Of a stretch of 64,000 nt of DNA, positions 28,516 through 38,521 are shown in pieces. The notes under the pieces are model-generated. The model was given only the letters and a program-made list of their open reading frames with translations. It searched no databases and was not told the DNA's origin. Source of the DNA: Providencia stuartii (GTDB taxonomy: Bacteria > Pseudomonadota > Gammaproteobacteria > Enterobacterales > Enterobacteriaceae); contig UGUC01000004.1 of NCBI GenBank assembly GCA_900455155.1, positions 310,001 to 374,000 on the forward strand, read 5' to 3'. Made by a program: the position numbers and the translations under genes. The first letter of the stretch is position 1. Every line of letters begins with the position of its first letter.

Positions 28516-30314
28516 GCCAAATTACTACACCGGTTATCCAGCCACGTTATCGCCAATCGGCTTGGTCTTTGTTAATGACCAATCGTTTAGCTGCATTAGG
28601 GCTAGCGATCTTATTGGTCATCATGTTGTCAGCATTACTAGCACCTTGGCTGCCACTGCCTGATCCCGATAAAACGGATCTCATTAATCGATTATTACCT
28701 GTTTTTTCTTCGGGTCATGTGTTGGGAACCGACCATCTTGGGCGTGATATTTTGTCACGGTTATTATGGGGAACACGGGTATCACTGCTTGTGGGCATCT
28801 CTGCGACGTTAATTGCAGCCGTATTAGGTACGCTAATTGGCTTAATTGCCGGCTATGTTGGGCAGCGAACTGATACCCTATTGATGCGTTGCATCGATAT
28901 GTTAATGGCTTTTCCTTATATTTTACTGGCATTGGCGATTGTTGCTGTACTTGGGCCGGGCTTACTTAATGCGTTATACGCGATAGCTTTGGTTAATATC
29001 CCCTTCTTTGCACGTAATATTCGAGGGCTAACAGTAGGCTTGCGCGATCGTGATTTTATTCAGGCGGCAAGGCTATCAGGTAAAAACCATATTCAAGTTC
29101 TATTAACGGAAGTTTTACCGAATGTATTGCCTATTATTGTCGTGACTATGTCAACCACGATAGGGTGGATGATTTTGGAAACGGCGGGGTTGTCGTTTTT
29201 AGGGTTAGGAACACAGCCGCCGAATGCCGACCTAGGATCAATGCTAGGGCAAGGTAGAGCACAGATGTTCGTGGCGCCCCATGTTGCATTAGTGCCCGGC
29301 ATTATGATTTTTCTTATCGTCATTAGCTTTAATTTATTAGGTGATGGCATTCGCGATTTACTTGATCCAAGGCTCAAATCAGGGGCTTTGCATCGCTCGC
29401 AACCAGTGACAGAAACCGCACGTATTGATATTCCAGCACGTACGGAAGGCAGCAAGGCGGTGTTAGAAGTGAAGTCACTGTGTGTTGGTTTTCGTCAAGG
29501 GCCTCTATTGCGCCCAACGGTTAAAAATATCAGTTTTTCAGTGGCGCGTGGTGAGTGTTTAGGGCTGATAGGGGAAAGTGGCTCTGGTAAAAGTGTTACA
29601 GCACTGTCCATTATGGGGCTATTAGCTTCCCCGCCAGCGGTGATCACCGGTGGTGGGATCTATGTTAATGAAGAAGAGATGTTGTCATTATCTCTATCGG
29701 CGCTACAGCAACGCCGTGGCGCTAGAGTCTCTTATATTTTTCAAGATCCGTTGACGACACTGCATCCACAGTTTTCGATAGGTGCACAATTACAAGAGGC
29801 GATCACCGCTCACCAATCCCTTTCCGATCAACAAGCGAAGAATAAGGCGATTGAGTTACTTGAGAGTGTTGGTATTCCATCAGCAAAAGAGAGTTATCAC
29901 GCTTATCCCCATCAACTTTCTGGAGGGCAACGCCAACGTGTTGGGATTGCCATGGCTCTTGCGAATGATCCGGTGTTAATTATTGCCGATGAGCCGACAA
30001 CGGCACTGGATGTCACTGTACAGGCGCGCATTTTAGAATTACTCAATAAGTTACGTCGTGAAAGAGGGGTTGCACTACTTTTTATTACCCATGACTTTGC
30101 GGTGATTAACCAAATTTGTGATCGCGTGGCGGTGATGCAGCAAGGCCAAATTGTAGAAACGGGCGCAACACAAACGGTACTTCATCAGCCACAGCACCCT
30201 TATACGCGTCGCTTGATTGCCAGTGTGCCAAAACTGGGGGAAGGAAAAGCATTTCTTACCCATGTTGCAGATATTTATAGCGCTAAACCAGACGCGGTGC
30301 AGGAGGTGTCATGA
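28512..30314 (+). CDS. Fused peptide ABC permease (DppC-like) and ATPase (DppD-like)
   Basis: One continuous 600-residue frame joins two functions usually on separate genes. Residues 1 to about 290 are a DppC/GsiD-type permease: H-x-L-G-T-D-H-L-G-R-D-I-L-S-R near residue 75, EAA loop A-A-R-L-S-G-K near residue 190, and the terminal L-L-D-P-R-L. After a linker, residues about 315-600 are a DppD/OppD-type ATPase: Walker A G-E-S-G-S-G-K-S at about 354, signature L-S-G-G-Q-R-Q-R, Walker B L-I-I-A-D-E-P, and the C-terminal oligopeptide domain P-Q-H-P-Y-T-R-R-L. The fusion is real in the sequence, with no break. Such fusions are known but uncommon. It overlaps its neighbours by 4 bp on both sides. 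Confidence 0.9.
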   Translation: MSQITTPVIQPRYRQSAWSLLMTNRLAALGLAILLVIMLSALLAPWLPLPDPDKTDLINRLLPVFSSGHVLGTDHLGRDILSRLLWGTRVSLLVGISATLIAAVLGTLIGLIAGYVGQRTDTLLMRCIDMLMAFPYILLALAIVAVLGPGLLNALYAIALVNIPFFARNIRGLTVGLRDRDFIQAARLSGKNHIQVLLTEVLPNVLPIIVVTMSTTIGWMILETAGLSFLGLGTQPPNADLGSMLGQGRAQMFVAPHVALVPGIMIFLIVISFNLLGDGIRDLLDPRLKSGALHRSQPVTETARIDIPARTEGSKAVLEVKSLCVGFRQGPLLRPTVKNISFSVARGECLGLIGESGSGKSVTALSIMGLLASPPAVITGGGIYVNEEEMLSLSLSALQQRRGARVSYIFQDPLTTLHPQFSIGAQLQEAITAHQSLSDQQAKNKAIELLESVGIPSAKESYHAYPHQLSGGQRQRVGIAMALANDPVLIIADEPTTALDVTVQARILELLNKLRRERGVALLFITHDFAVINQICDRVAVMQQGQIVETGATQTVLHQPQHPYTRRLIASVPKLGEGKAFLTHVADIYSAKPDAVQEVS

Positions 30315-31107
30315 ATAAGGTCATTGAAGTCAATCAATTGGTAAAAACGTTTGGTCGCCCACCTAACCTTTTTCATCCAACAAGTAGAGAAGTTAAGGCT
30401 CTAAAAAACATCTCAATAGATCTTTATGAAGGTGAAACATTGGCGATCGTTGGGGAAAGCGGTTCGGGGAAAAGTACTCTTGCCCGTATTTTAGTTGGAT
30501 TGGAGCAGGAAACATCAGGGGAGATCCGCATATTGGGAAAAAATCGTTCTCAGTGGCAAAAACAAGGAGCACGAGCCTTCGGTCAAGCTATCCAATATGT
30601 TTTCCAAGATCCTGTTGCATCATTGAACCCACGTAAAACGATCGGAGAAACCTTATCCGTACCTTTAAAGTACCTTAAGCAGATGAATAAATCTGAACAA
30701 ACCCATAGATTACATGAGTTACTCGAGGCCGTAAGTATGCCATTGGATGCGCTGGCATGCTATCCACATGAGTTTTCGGGTGGGCAAGCTCAGCGTTTAG
30801 CGATTGCACGAGCATTGGCAGCCGATGCACAGATCCTCGTTCTCGATGAGCCTGTTAGCGCATTGGACGTTTCGGTACAGGCGCAAGTGTTGTTGTTGCT
30901 ACAAGAGCTAAAAAACACAATTTTCGTTATCTTACTTATTTATAAGTCATGATTTAGCCGTCGTTGAATCAATTGCTGACAGAGTGGCCGTGCTCCTATT
31001 TAGGTGATTTGCTAGAATGTCAGGAAACTCATCGTTTATTTGCTGCCCCTGAACAGAGTTATACCCAGAATTTATTGACCAGCGCGCCAAGGCTCTCTTT
31101 TGAGTAA
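30311..31107 (+). pseudogene. Peptide ABC transporter ATPase (DppF/OppF-like; two frame breaks)
   Basis: This is the second ATPase of the operon. Walker A G-E-S-G-S-G-K-S-T is near residue 51, the signature F-S-G-G-Q-A-Q-R near residue 157 and Walker B I-L-V-L-D-E-P near residue 178. The open frame ends at 30952, before the H-loop. Removing one A from the A6 run 30910-30915 restores [13 protein letters not shown]. Removing one C near 30995 restores V-A-V-L-Y-L-G-D-L-L. The frame then ends at 31107 with A-P-E-Q-S-Y-T-Q-N-L-L, the family's C-terminal domain. Two single extra bases in 90 bp suggest sequence error, and the corrected protein is about 264 residues. Confidence 0.83.
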
Positions 31108-31161
31108 AAGGCGAGTGTGGAGATGAAAAATAGAACAACAGACGACGGCCGGAAGAAAAAT

Positions 31162-31932
31162 ATGAACACAGAGAAACAGCCGATGACAGAAACAGGACGA
31201 ATTAAACGCACGGATGAAATTGTGAATGCGATTAAAGAATCGATCATGGCGGATAATTTAATGCCAGGTGATCGACTGCCACAAGAGAAAGATCTGATAG
31301 AGCGTTATAGCGCCAGTAAAAGCACCGTTCGAGAAGCTTTAAAATCGCTAGAAGTCCAAGGGTTGATAAAAACGAAAACGGGGCCTGGTGGCGGTGCATT
31401 TATTGATTCTATGACAGAAGCGCGAGCGATGAGTTTACTGTCTAATTATTTGTTTACACGGAATATTTCGATAAAAGACATTTATACCTTACGTAAATTA
31501 TTAGAGCCTGTGGTGGCAGTTAGCGCTATCGACAATATGGATAATGAAGGTTTTCAAAAACTGTATGACACGATAGCGATTTATGATCATGAGCCAGTTG
31601 ATGAAGCCGAACGTTGGCAGCAGCGGATGGCCGAATTGGATTTTCACGCTGTTGTTGCGAGCTACTCTGATAACGTACTTTTAGTGTTTATCTGTCATTT
31701 TCTTCAACGGTTGCTTAAGGATTTGGCGATTTGCAAAGATATCTACTTAAAGCCTGAACCTGTCGATCGTCGACAAGGGATTGACTATCAATATCAACTT
31801 ATTGACGCCATGCGCCGTAAAGATGCTCCTAGAGTGAAAGCGATTATGGAAGCGCATATGGCGTATGCGGAACAAGCCATGCTGGCCTTGCAAGCAACCT
31901 TACAAGAACGATTTTTAAGTGAAGACAGGTAA
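31162..31932 (+). CDS. GntR/FadR-subfamily transcriptional regulator
   Basis: This is a winged helix-turn-helix with an FCD effector domain. The N-terminal domain has G-D-R-L-P-Q-E-K-D-L, then S-K-S-T-V-R-E-A-L-K-S-L and the wing G-x-G-G-G-A-F. The C-terminal helical bundle carries the FCD ligand pocket (R-K-L-L-E-P, then L-D-F-H). Starts at 31117 (GTG) or 31123 (ATG) are possible in frame, but GGAAG sits 6 nt before the ATG at 31162, so I use that. It lies within the peptide-uptake operon between the ATPase and the M42 peptidase genes and is the likely local regulator, responding to an organic acid or amino-acid-like ligand. Confidence 0.87.
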   Translation: MNTEKQPMTETGRIKRTDEIVNAIKESIMADNLMPGDRLPQEKDLIERYSASKSTVREALKSLEVQGLIKTKTGPGGGAFIDSMTEARAMSLLSNYLFTRNISIKDIYTLRKLLEPVVAVSAIDNMDNEGFQKLYDTIAIYDHEPVDEAERWQQRMAELDFHAVVASYSDNVLLVFICHFLQRLLKDLAICKDIYLKPEPVDRRQGIDYQYQLIDAMRRKDAPRVKAIMEAHMAYAEQAMLALQATLQERFLSEDR

Positions 31933-31936
31933 TGAC

Positions 31937-32994
31937 ATGATTGATCAAGATTATCTTAAATCTGTATTAAAGACGCTATTACAAACGCCTAGCCCTGTAG
32001 GTATGACAGAGAATGCCGTAGCGCAGACTCATCAATGGCTCGCAGAATTAGATTTTCAACCGCAATATACCCGCCGAGGTGTGCTACAATATTACGTTAG
32101 GCAGTGGTGAGCCCAAAAGGGGCACTAGCGGCACACTTAGATACTCTCGGTGCAATGGTGACACAATTAAAGCCGAATGGGGCGATTGGCACTACGTAAC
32201 ACGGGAACATGGGCCGCCACGTTTCGCTGAAGGAGCGAGAGTCACAGTATTTTGTGACAACAACCAATATCGGGGAACTATTCTGCCGTTAAAAGCATCG
32301 GGGCACCGTTTTTAATACCGAAGTGGATACCCAGATTGCCGATTGGGATAACCTTGAAATCCGCCTTGATGCACCTTGTTATAACCATGCTGATCTATTA
32401 GCACATGGCTTTAATGTAGGGGATATGGTTGCAGTCGATGCACAGCCTGAGTTTATTTGATAATGGTTTTATCGTCTCTCGCCATCTTGGATGATAAAGC
32501 GGGCTGTGCAGTGTTATTAGCTGCATTGAAATCGCTGGTGGATGATAAAGTACTGCCTGAAGTGGCTTGCCAAATCATGTTTACCATTTCAGAGGAAGTC
32601 GGTATTGGGGGAACGCATGGCTTTGGTGCTGAAGTACAAGAACTGTTAGCCATTGATAACTCGGTGTCGGCCTCCCGATCAAACAACGCGGGATGATGCG
32701 TTAACATTGGCATTTCGTGATAGAACAGGTCCATTTGATTTAGCTATCACACGCCACCTACTTAAGCTGTGCCAACAGTATGATATTCCTCATGTGAGAG
32801 ATACCTTTAAGCACTACCGCTCAGACAGTGCCGCTGCCGTCGATGCAGGGTGGGATATCCGCGTGGCATTGGCTTGTTTTGCACTGGATAGCTCACATGG
32901 TTGGGAAAGAACGCACGTTGATTCACTGGTTGCATTAGCCACCTTGGTCAGACGTTATATTGAAAGTGATTTAGTGCCATTACCAGGGCAGTAA
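31937..32994 (+). pseudogene. M42-family metallo-aminopeptidase (eight frame breaks)
   Basis: Several short frames together spell one M42 peptidase of about 350 residues. Motifs are A-A-H-L-D-T-L-G (first metal ligands), S-R-H-L-D-D-K-A-G (bridging Asp), T-I-S-E-E-V-G (catalytic Glu pair) and A-P-D-Q-T-T-R-D-D. The family releases N-terminal residues from peptides in dodecameric complexes; the wording recalls the M42 enzymes of the NAGGN osmoprotectant clusters, but no other genes of that pathway are here. I can restore the frame by removing eight single bases (near 32090, 32115-32118, 32179-32182, 32217, 32309-32313, 32456-32458, 32489 and 32672). The net shift agrees with eight insertions. 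The GTA/ATG choice is clear: M-I-D-Q-D-Y starts at 31937. Confidence 0.75.
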
Positions 32995-33028
32995 TGGATT
33001 TAGGTAAAAAACGTCAAGGATTTGAAGC

Positions 33029-33054
33029 GACCCCCAATGAATTGGGGGTCTTTT
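33029..33054. terminator. Bidirectional terminator after the peptidase operon
   Basis: GACCCCCAAT (33029-33038) pairs with ATTGGGGGTC (33041-33050) and is followed by TTTT. The convergent symporter gene ends 16 bp later, so it probably serves both. Confidence 0.82.
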
Positions 33055-33069
33055 GATTGTATAAGTTAA

Positions 33070-34392
33070 TTAATGGCGGTCATTTAAATACTCAGGCTCT
33101 TTAGGCAGCTGGAAGCAGCAAAATAAGCAGATACACAATACAACCATGACATAGATAAAAAAGGCGTTTTCTGCGCCGCTGGCTTTAAATTGTAGTGCAA
33201 CAGAGGGAGCCGAGCCGCCAAAAATAGCATTCCCTATCGCATATGAGACCCCAACACCTAACGCTCGTAAATGAGGCGGGAACATTTCAGCTTTTACTAG
33301 CCCACTAATAGAAGTGTAAAAACTTAACAGCATCATTAAGAAAATCAGTAATAAGGCGATAATGATAGGAGACTGAGCAAAATAACGCATGCCAATCACC
33401 ATCACTGGGTAGATAAATAGCAGCATGGATAGCGTGAAGGTAATCATTGCTGCTCGGCGGCCAATTTTATCAGAAATAATGCCGAACACAGGTTGAGACA
33501 GCATGAACACAAAGAGTGATACGGTCATAATGTAACCAACCACTTTGCTATCAATACCGATGTTTGTGAGATAGGTCTTTGAGTAAACGGTTATAATATA
33601 AAAGCAGAGAGAGCCTGCGGCAGTATAACCAACGACTAAAAAGAAAGATTTCCAATGCTGTTTTAGAAGAGCGATTAAAGAACCTGACTCTTTTGCTTCT
33701 GATGCTTCATTACTTAAGGTTTCATCAAGGCGTTTTCGAGCAATTAATGAGACTATCGCTGCAATCCCCCCAATGACAAAAGGAATACGCCAAGCACCAT
33801 CCTGTAGCTGTTGTTCAGTGAGAAACGCTAATAAAATAACACTGAGCAAGCTTGCTAATAACTGCCCTCCGGATAATGTGACATATTGGAATGAAGCAAA
33901 AAAGCCCCGTTGTCCTTTAAGGCCGAGTTCACTCATATAGGTTGCGACGGCACCATATTCGCCACCGACAGATAAGCCTTGCAACAAGCGCACGAGTAGC
34001 AATAACAATGGTGCAAACATCCCGACTTGCTCATAAGTTGGCAAGGCGGCAAACAAGAAAGAACTAAACCCCATCAAATAAATGGATGCGACCATCGAAC
34101 GCTTTCGACCATGGCGATCAGCAATCCGACCAAATAGCCAACTACCAATTGGACGCATAAAGAAACTTGCAGCAAACACCCCCCAGACATAGATAGATTG
34201 CGTCAGTGGATCCATATTTTGCGGAGTAAGCGCTTTAGTAAAATAGGCAGCAAAAACAGCGTAGATATAGAAATCAAACCATTCCACTAGGTTACCAGAA
34301 GCTGCTCCAACAATTCCTCGAATGCATTTTGATCTTGCATTGGCATCTAGCGTTGCATCCGTTCTTTTTACATTATCTTGAGATATTTCCAA
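33070..34392 (-). CDS. MFS metabolite:H+ symporter (KgtP/ProP-like)
   Basis: This 440-residue, 12-helix transporter is of the metabolite:H+ symporter group. Family patterns: N-L-V-E-W-F-D-F-Y-I-Y near residue 35, F-G-R-I-A-D-R-H-G-R-K-R in the loop between helices 2 and 3, L-Q-G-L-S-V-G-G-E-Y-G near residue 140, and I-S-D-K-I-G-R-R in the second half. Members carry dicarboxylates, 2-oxoglutarate, betaine or shikimate. The ligand cannot be told from sequence. It converges on the peptidase operon, and a long AT-rich region lies upstream. Confidence 0.88.
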   Translation of the reverse strand: MEISQDNVKRTDATLDANARSKCIRGIVGAASGNLVEWFDFYIYAVFAAYFTKALTPQNMDPLTQSIYVWGVFAASFFMRPIGSWLFGRIADRHGRKRSMVASIYLMGFSSFLFAALPTYEQVGMFAPLLLLLVRLLQGLSVGGEYGAVATYMSELGLKGQRGFFASFQYVTLSGGQLLASLLSVILLAFLTEQQLQDGAWRIPFVIGGIAAIVSLIARKRLDETLSNEASEAKESGSLIALLKQHWKSFFLVVGYTAAGSLCFYIITVYSKTYLTNIGIDSKVVGYIMTVSLFVFMLSQPVFGIISDKIGRRAAMITFTLSMLLFIYPVMVIGMRYFAQSPIIIALLLIFLMMLLSFYTSISGLVKAEMFPPHLRALGVGVSYAIGNAIFGGSAPSVALQFKASGAENAFFIYVMVVLCICLFCCFQLPKEPEYLNDRH

Positions 34393-35441
34393 TTTATCAC
34401 CACCGCAATATTAGTTAACAATAATTCAACAAATAGCGGTATTTACTTAGTGAGTCAATATTTGACGGTAATGTAAATTAAATATTGAGATCAATATCCT
34501 GTTTTTCATGTCATTTTTAGATAACTAACAACACTAAATGTTTTGACTAACTGAGTGTTTTATATGAGTTTTTTTACTTTTTAGCTTATTTGTTACATGC
34601 GCTTTATCTTTATTCGGAATACTCGTAAATAAAAATAATTTCATGCTAAGAATATGCGTAAAAATATCATATTAGACGTCATTTTAAATATAAAAAGTAA
34701 CGTATTTAGATTAAAAAAATAAATGTATTATCGATGATAGGAGAGGAATTATTGAATATTCACTGTTCTGTTTCGATATTGCCATTTAATTTTTTATTTT
34801 ATTGAAACAGCTAATCTACATACGAAAAATATCATAATATATTGAAATAAATGATTTTTTAAGATGTTTGCATTCAATGTGCCATCAGCCAAATAGAGTT
34901 GGTTTATCGAAAACTCAAATAAATACTAATAATTATCATTTTAGTTTATTATTTATTTATAAAGTTTATATTATGTATTTTATCATGATAGATATGAATA
35001 ATCGGTATTTTTATTAACATTATTAGTTTAATTTTTTTGTTAATTATTCTTTAACTTAATATAGACGTTTTGTTTTTAGGTATAATTCACTAAAAATATT
35101 ATTTGATAAATAAAGCTATCGATATTTAATTCTGATTTCATCTATCAATTTATCATAAAAATTCATCAGTATATACTGCTGTACATATCGGTAATGTTAT
35201 AAATTATTTATATTTTCAATAGGTTAGTTTGGTTAATAACGTGAGTTATTAGTCTGTTTATTGATGTAAAACAATCTCTTAATTTGATGGGTTGTTATCA
35301 TTAAATTATCAAAATCTTATTTTTCACCCATGTGATTAATCGTGTCTATTACTGGCAGTACACACCTTAAATATATTTTATTCCGTTTTGTTGGAAGTTT
35401 ACTTTTTAACATTTAAAGCAAATTAATTGAGTGAGTTATGT
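34393..35441. other. 1.05-kb divergent control region before dmsA
   Basis: This very AT-rich region (many A and T runs of 5-7) lies between the divergent symporter and dms genes. No frame is supportable. It contains one good FNR-like site (listed separately), and the dms promoter is expected downstream of it. Confidence 0.45.
35261..35274. promoter_or_regulatory. FNR-like site upstream of dmsA
   Basis: TTGAT-GTAA-AACAA matches the FNR consensus TTGAT-N4-ATCAA at 9 of 10 defined bases. It lies about 170 bp before the dmsA start. dmsABC is FNR-activated in E. coli, so this is a plausible activator site, though the distance implies a long leader or a second site. Confidence 0.5.
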
Positions 35442-37887
35442 ATGGCAAATATAAAAGAGAAAGCATCCGTTTTTGCTCCTCTTACCCGTCGTGGCTTTGT
35501 TAAGGCCGGAACTATCACGGGTTTGGCAGCAGCGGCTGGAGGGTTCTCTCTGCCTTTCAGCGCCTCCGCTGCCGCAGAGCAAAAAACAGCGACGCCCACC
35601 GGAGAAGAGAAAGTAGTTTGGAGTGCATGTACTGTAAACTGTGGAAGCCGTTGCCCATTACGTATGCACGTCGTTGATGGTGAAATTAAATACGTCGAAA
35701 CCGATAACACGGGTAATGATGTATATGAAGAACTGCATCAAGTACGTGCTTGCTTACGTGGACGCTCAATGCGACGTCGCGTGTATAACCCAGACCGCCT
35801 ACGCTACCCCATGATGCGTGTTGGTAAACGTGGTGAAGGAAAATTCAAACGTATTAGTTGGGATGAGGCTTTTGATGTTATCGCTAACAACATGAAGCGC
35901 TTAATCAATGACTACGGTAACGAATCTATTTACCTAAACTACGGTACAGGTACGTTAGGTGGCACGATGACAAAGTCATGGCCACCGGGTGCAACATTAA
36001 TTGCTCGTTTGATGAATTGCTGTGGCGGTTATTTAAATCACTATGGTGACTATAGTACCGCGCAAATTGCCGCAGGGCTGAACTATACCTATGGCGGCTG
36101 GGCTGATGGTAATAGTCCTTCTGATATTGAAAATTCCAAATTGGTCGTGATGTTTGGCAACAACCCGAGTGAGACGCGTATGAGCGGCGGCGGGGTAACC
36201 TATTATGTTGAACAAGCTCGCGAAAAATCGAATGCAAAAATGATCATTATCGATCCCCGCTATACCGATACAGGCGCTGGACGTGAGGATGAATGGATCC
36301 CGATTCGACCGGGAACAGACGCGGCGTTAGTGAGTGCGCTTGCCTATGTGATGATCAAAGAAAACTTAGTCGATCAGCCATTCCTTGATAAGTACTGTGT
36401 GGGCTACGACGAAACGACAATGCCAGCTGGGGCCCCGAAAAATGCACATTATAAAGCCTATATTTTAGGTGACGGCCCCGATGGACAAGCAAAAACGCCT
36501 GAATGGGCAGCTCCTATTACAGGTATCCCTGCTGCACGTATCGTGAAACTCGCCCGCGAGATCGGCATGGCGAAGCCTGCTTATATCGTTCAAGGTTGGG
36601 GGCCTCAACGTCGCTCTAACGGCGAATTAGCCTCTCGCGCGATCGCCATGCTCGCTATTTTAACCGGTAATATCGGGATTAATGGTGGCAATACTGGTGC
36701 TCGGGGAAGGGTCGTACAGCATTCCCTTTGTTCGTATGCCGACCTTAACCAATCCAGTCAAAACCAGCATCTCAATGTTTATGTGGACCGATGCCATATT
36801 ACGTGGCTCTGAGATGACAGCGACCCGCGATGGCGTCCGTGGTAAAGATAAGCTTGATGTGCCGATTAAGATGGTGTGGAACTACGCAGGAAACTGCTTA
36901 GTGAATCAGCATTCAGAGATTAACCGCACTCATGAAATTTTACAGGATGAATCTAAATGCGAAATGATTGTGGTGATTGATAACCACATGACAGCCTCAG
37001 CAAAATATGCGGATATCTTGCTGCCTGATTGTACCGCATCGGAGCAGATGGATTTCTGTATGGATGCCTCGGCGGGCAACATGTCTTACGTTATTTTTGC
37101 TGATCAGGCGATTAAACCTCGTTTTGAAAGTCGCAATATCTATGAAATGACGAGCGAAATTGCTAAGCGTATGGGCGTTGGTGAGCAGTTCACCGAGAAT
37201 CGAACCCAAGAGGAGTGGTTACGTCATTTATACGAACAATCTCGCGAAGCATTGCCTGAATTACCAACATTTGAAGAGTTCCGCGCACAAGGTATTTTCA
37301 AAAAACGGGATCCGAAAGGCCATCATGTTGCCTATCGTAACTTCCGTGAAGACCCCGTTGCGAACCCACTGACGACACCGTCAGGTAAAATTGAGATCTA
37401 CTCTTCCCAATTAGCTGAATTGCAAAAAACGTGGGAGCTAGACGAGGGAGATGTGATCCACCCATTACCTGTTTATTCACCGGGTTTTGAGCAATATGGC
37501 GACCCACTTATGGATAAGTACCCATTACAGTTAACAGGTTTCCACTATAAATCACGTACTCACTCTACTTATGGCAACGTGGATGTTCTGAAAGCCGCCT
37601 GCCCACAAGAGTTGTGGATCAACCCACAAGATGCCGCAAAACGGGATCTTAAGCATGGTGATTTAGTCCGCGTTTTTAATGACCGAGGCGAGGTACGTGT
37701 GAAAGTGAAAGTCACACCACGTATTGTTCCGGGTGTCGTTGGTTTGGGTGAGGGGGCTTGGTATGACCCAGATGGTAACCGTGTGGATCACGCTGGAAGT
37801 ATTAACGTGTTAACCACCCAACGCCCATCGCCTTTGGCGAAAGGGAATCCATCACATTCTAATCTTGTTGAAGTTGTTAAAGCTTAA
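35442..37887 (+). CDS. dmsA: Anaerobic dimethyl sulfoxide reductase chain A (frame broken at a G4 run)
   Basis: This is the molybdopterin-containing catalytic subunit. It has a twin-arginine signal T-R-R-G-F-V-K near the N-terminus, then the iron-sulfur ligand region C-T-V-N-C-G-S-R-C near residue 60 and long stretches matching E. coli DmsA from memory (for example C-L-R-G-R-S-M-R-R-R-V-Y-N-P-D-R and N-L-V-E-V at the end). It reduces DMSO and N-oxides in the periplasm. The frame breaks at GCTCGGGGAAGG (36700-36710): one G too many in 36703-36706. With three Gs the protein reads G-A-R-E-G-S-Y-S-I-P-F-V-R-M-P as in E. coli. The corrected length is about 814 residues. The ATG at 35442 is preferred over the upstream TTG at 35427. 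Confidence 0.93.
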
Positions 37888-37898
37888 GGATGTCAGTT

Positions 37899-38520
37899 AT
37901 GTCAACGCAATATGGTTTTTATATCGACTCAAGTCGTTGCACTGGCTGCAAAACCTGTGAGCTAGCATGCAAAGACTTTAAAAAACTTATCTCCGGAAGT
38001 TAACTTCCGCCGCATCTATGAATATGCAGGAGGAGATTGGACCGAGCAGGATGGTGTATTTGGGCAGAATATCTTTGCCTATTATCTGTCAATATCTTGT
38101 AACCACTGTGATGATCCTGCTTGTACTAAAGTATGCCCAAGTGGCGCGATGCATAAACGTGAAGATGGCTTTGTTGTTGTCGATGAAGAGGTGTGTATCG
38201 GGTTGCCGTTACTGTAGTATGGCGTGCCCTTACGGTGCTCCACAATTCGATGAAGTGAAGGGGCATATGACAAAATGCGATGGCTGTTATGAGCGAGTGG
38301 CAGAAGGTAAAAAAACCTATCTGCGTTGAGTCTTGTCCATTACGAGCACTGGATATGGCGCCTATTGAAGAGCTACGTGAAAAATATGGGACTTTAGCGG
38401 AAAATCGCGCCATTGCCATCGGCAAAATATACGCATCCAAACATTGTCTTAAAATTGAATGCCAATAGCCGTCCTGTCGGAGATACCACTGGGCATCTGG
38501 CTAACCCGGAGGAGGTATAA
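37899..38520 (+). pseudogene. dmsB: DMSO reductase iron-sulfur subunit B (four frame breaks)
   Basis: This is the ferredoxin-like electron-transfer subunit with four [4Fe-4S] cysteine groups: [37 protein letters not shown] and C-D-G-C ... C-V-E-S-C-P. AAGGA precedes the ATG, 11 bp after the dmsA stop. Four single extra bases break it: A6 at 37980-37985, G3 at 38200-38202, A7 near 38310, and one near 38408-38415. Removing them gives about 206 residues that end at 38520 with T-G-H-L-A-N-P-E-E-V, as in E. coli. The net shift from start to stop frame equals four insertions. In the cell it should link DmsC quinol oxidation to DmsA. Confidence 0.88.
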
Positions 38521-38521
38521 T

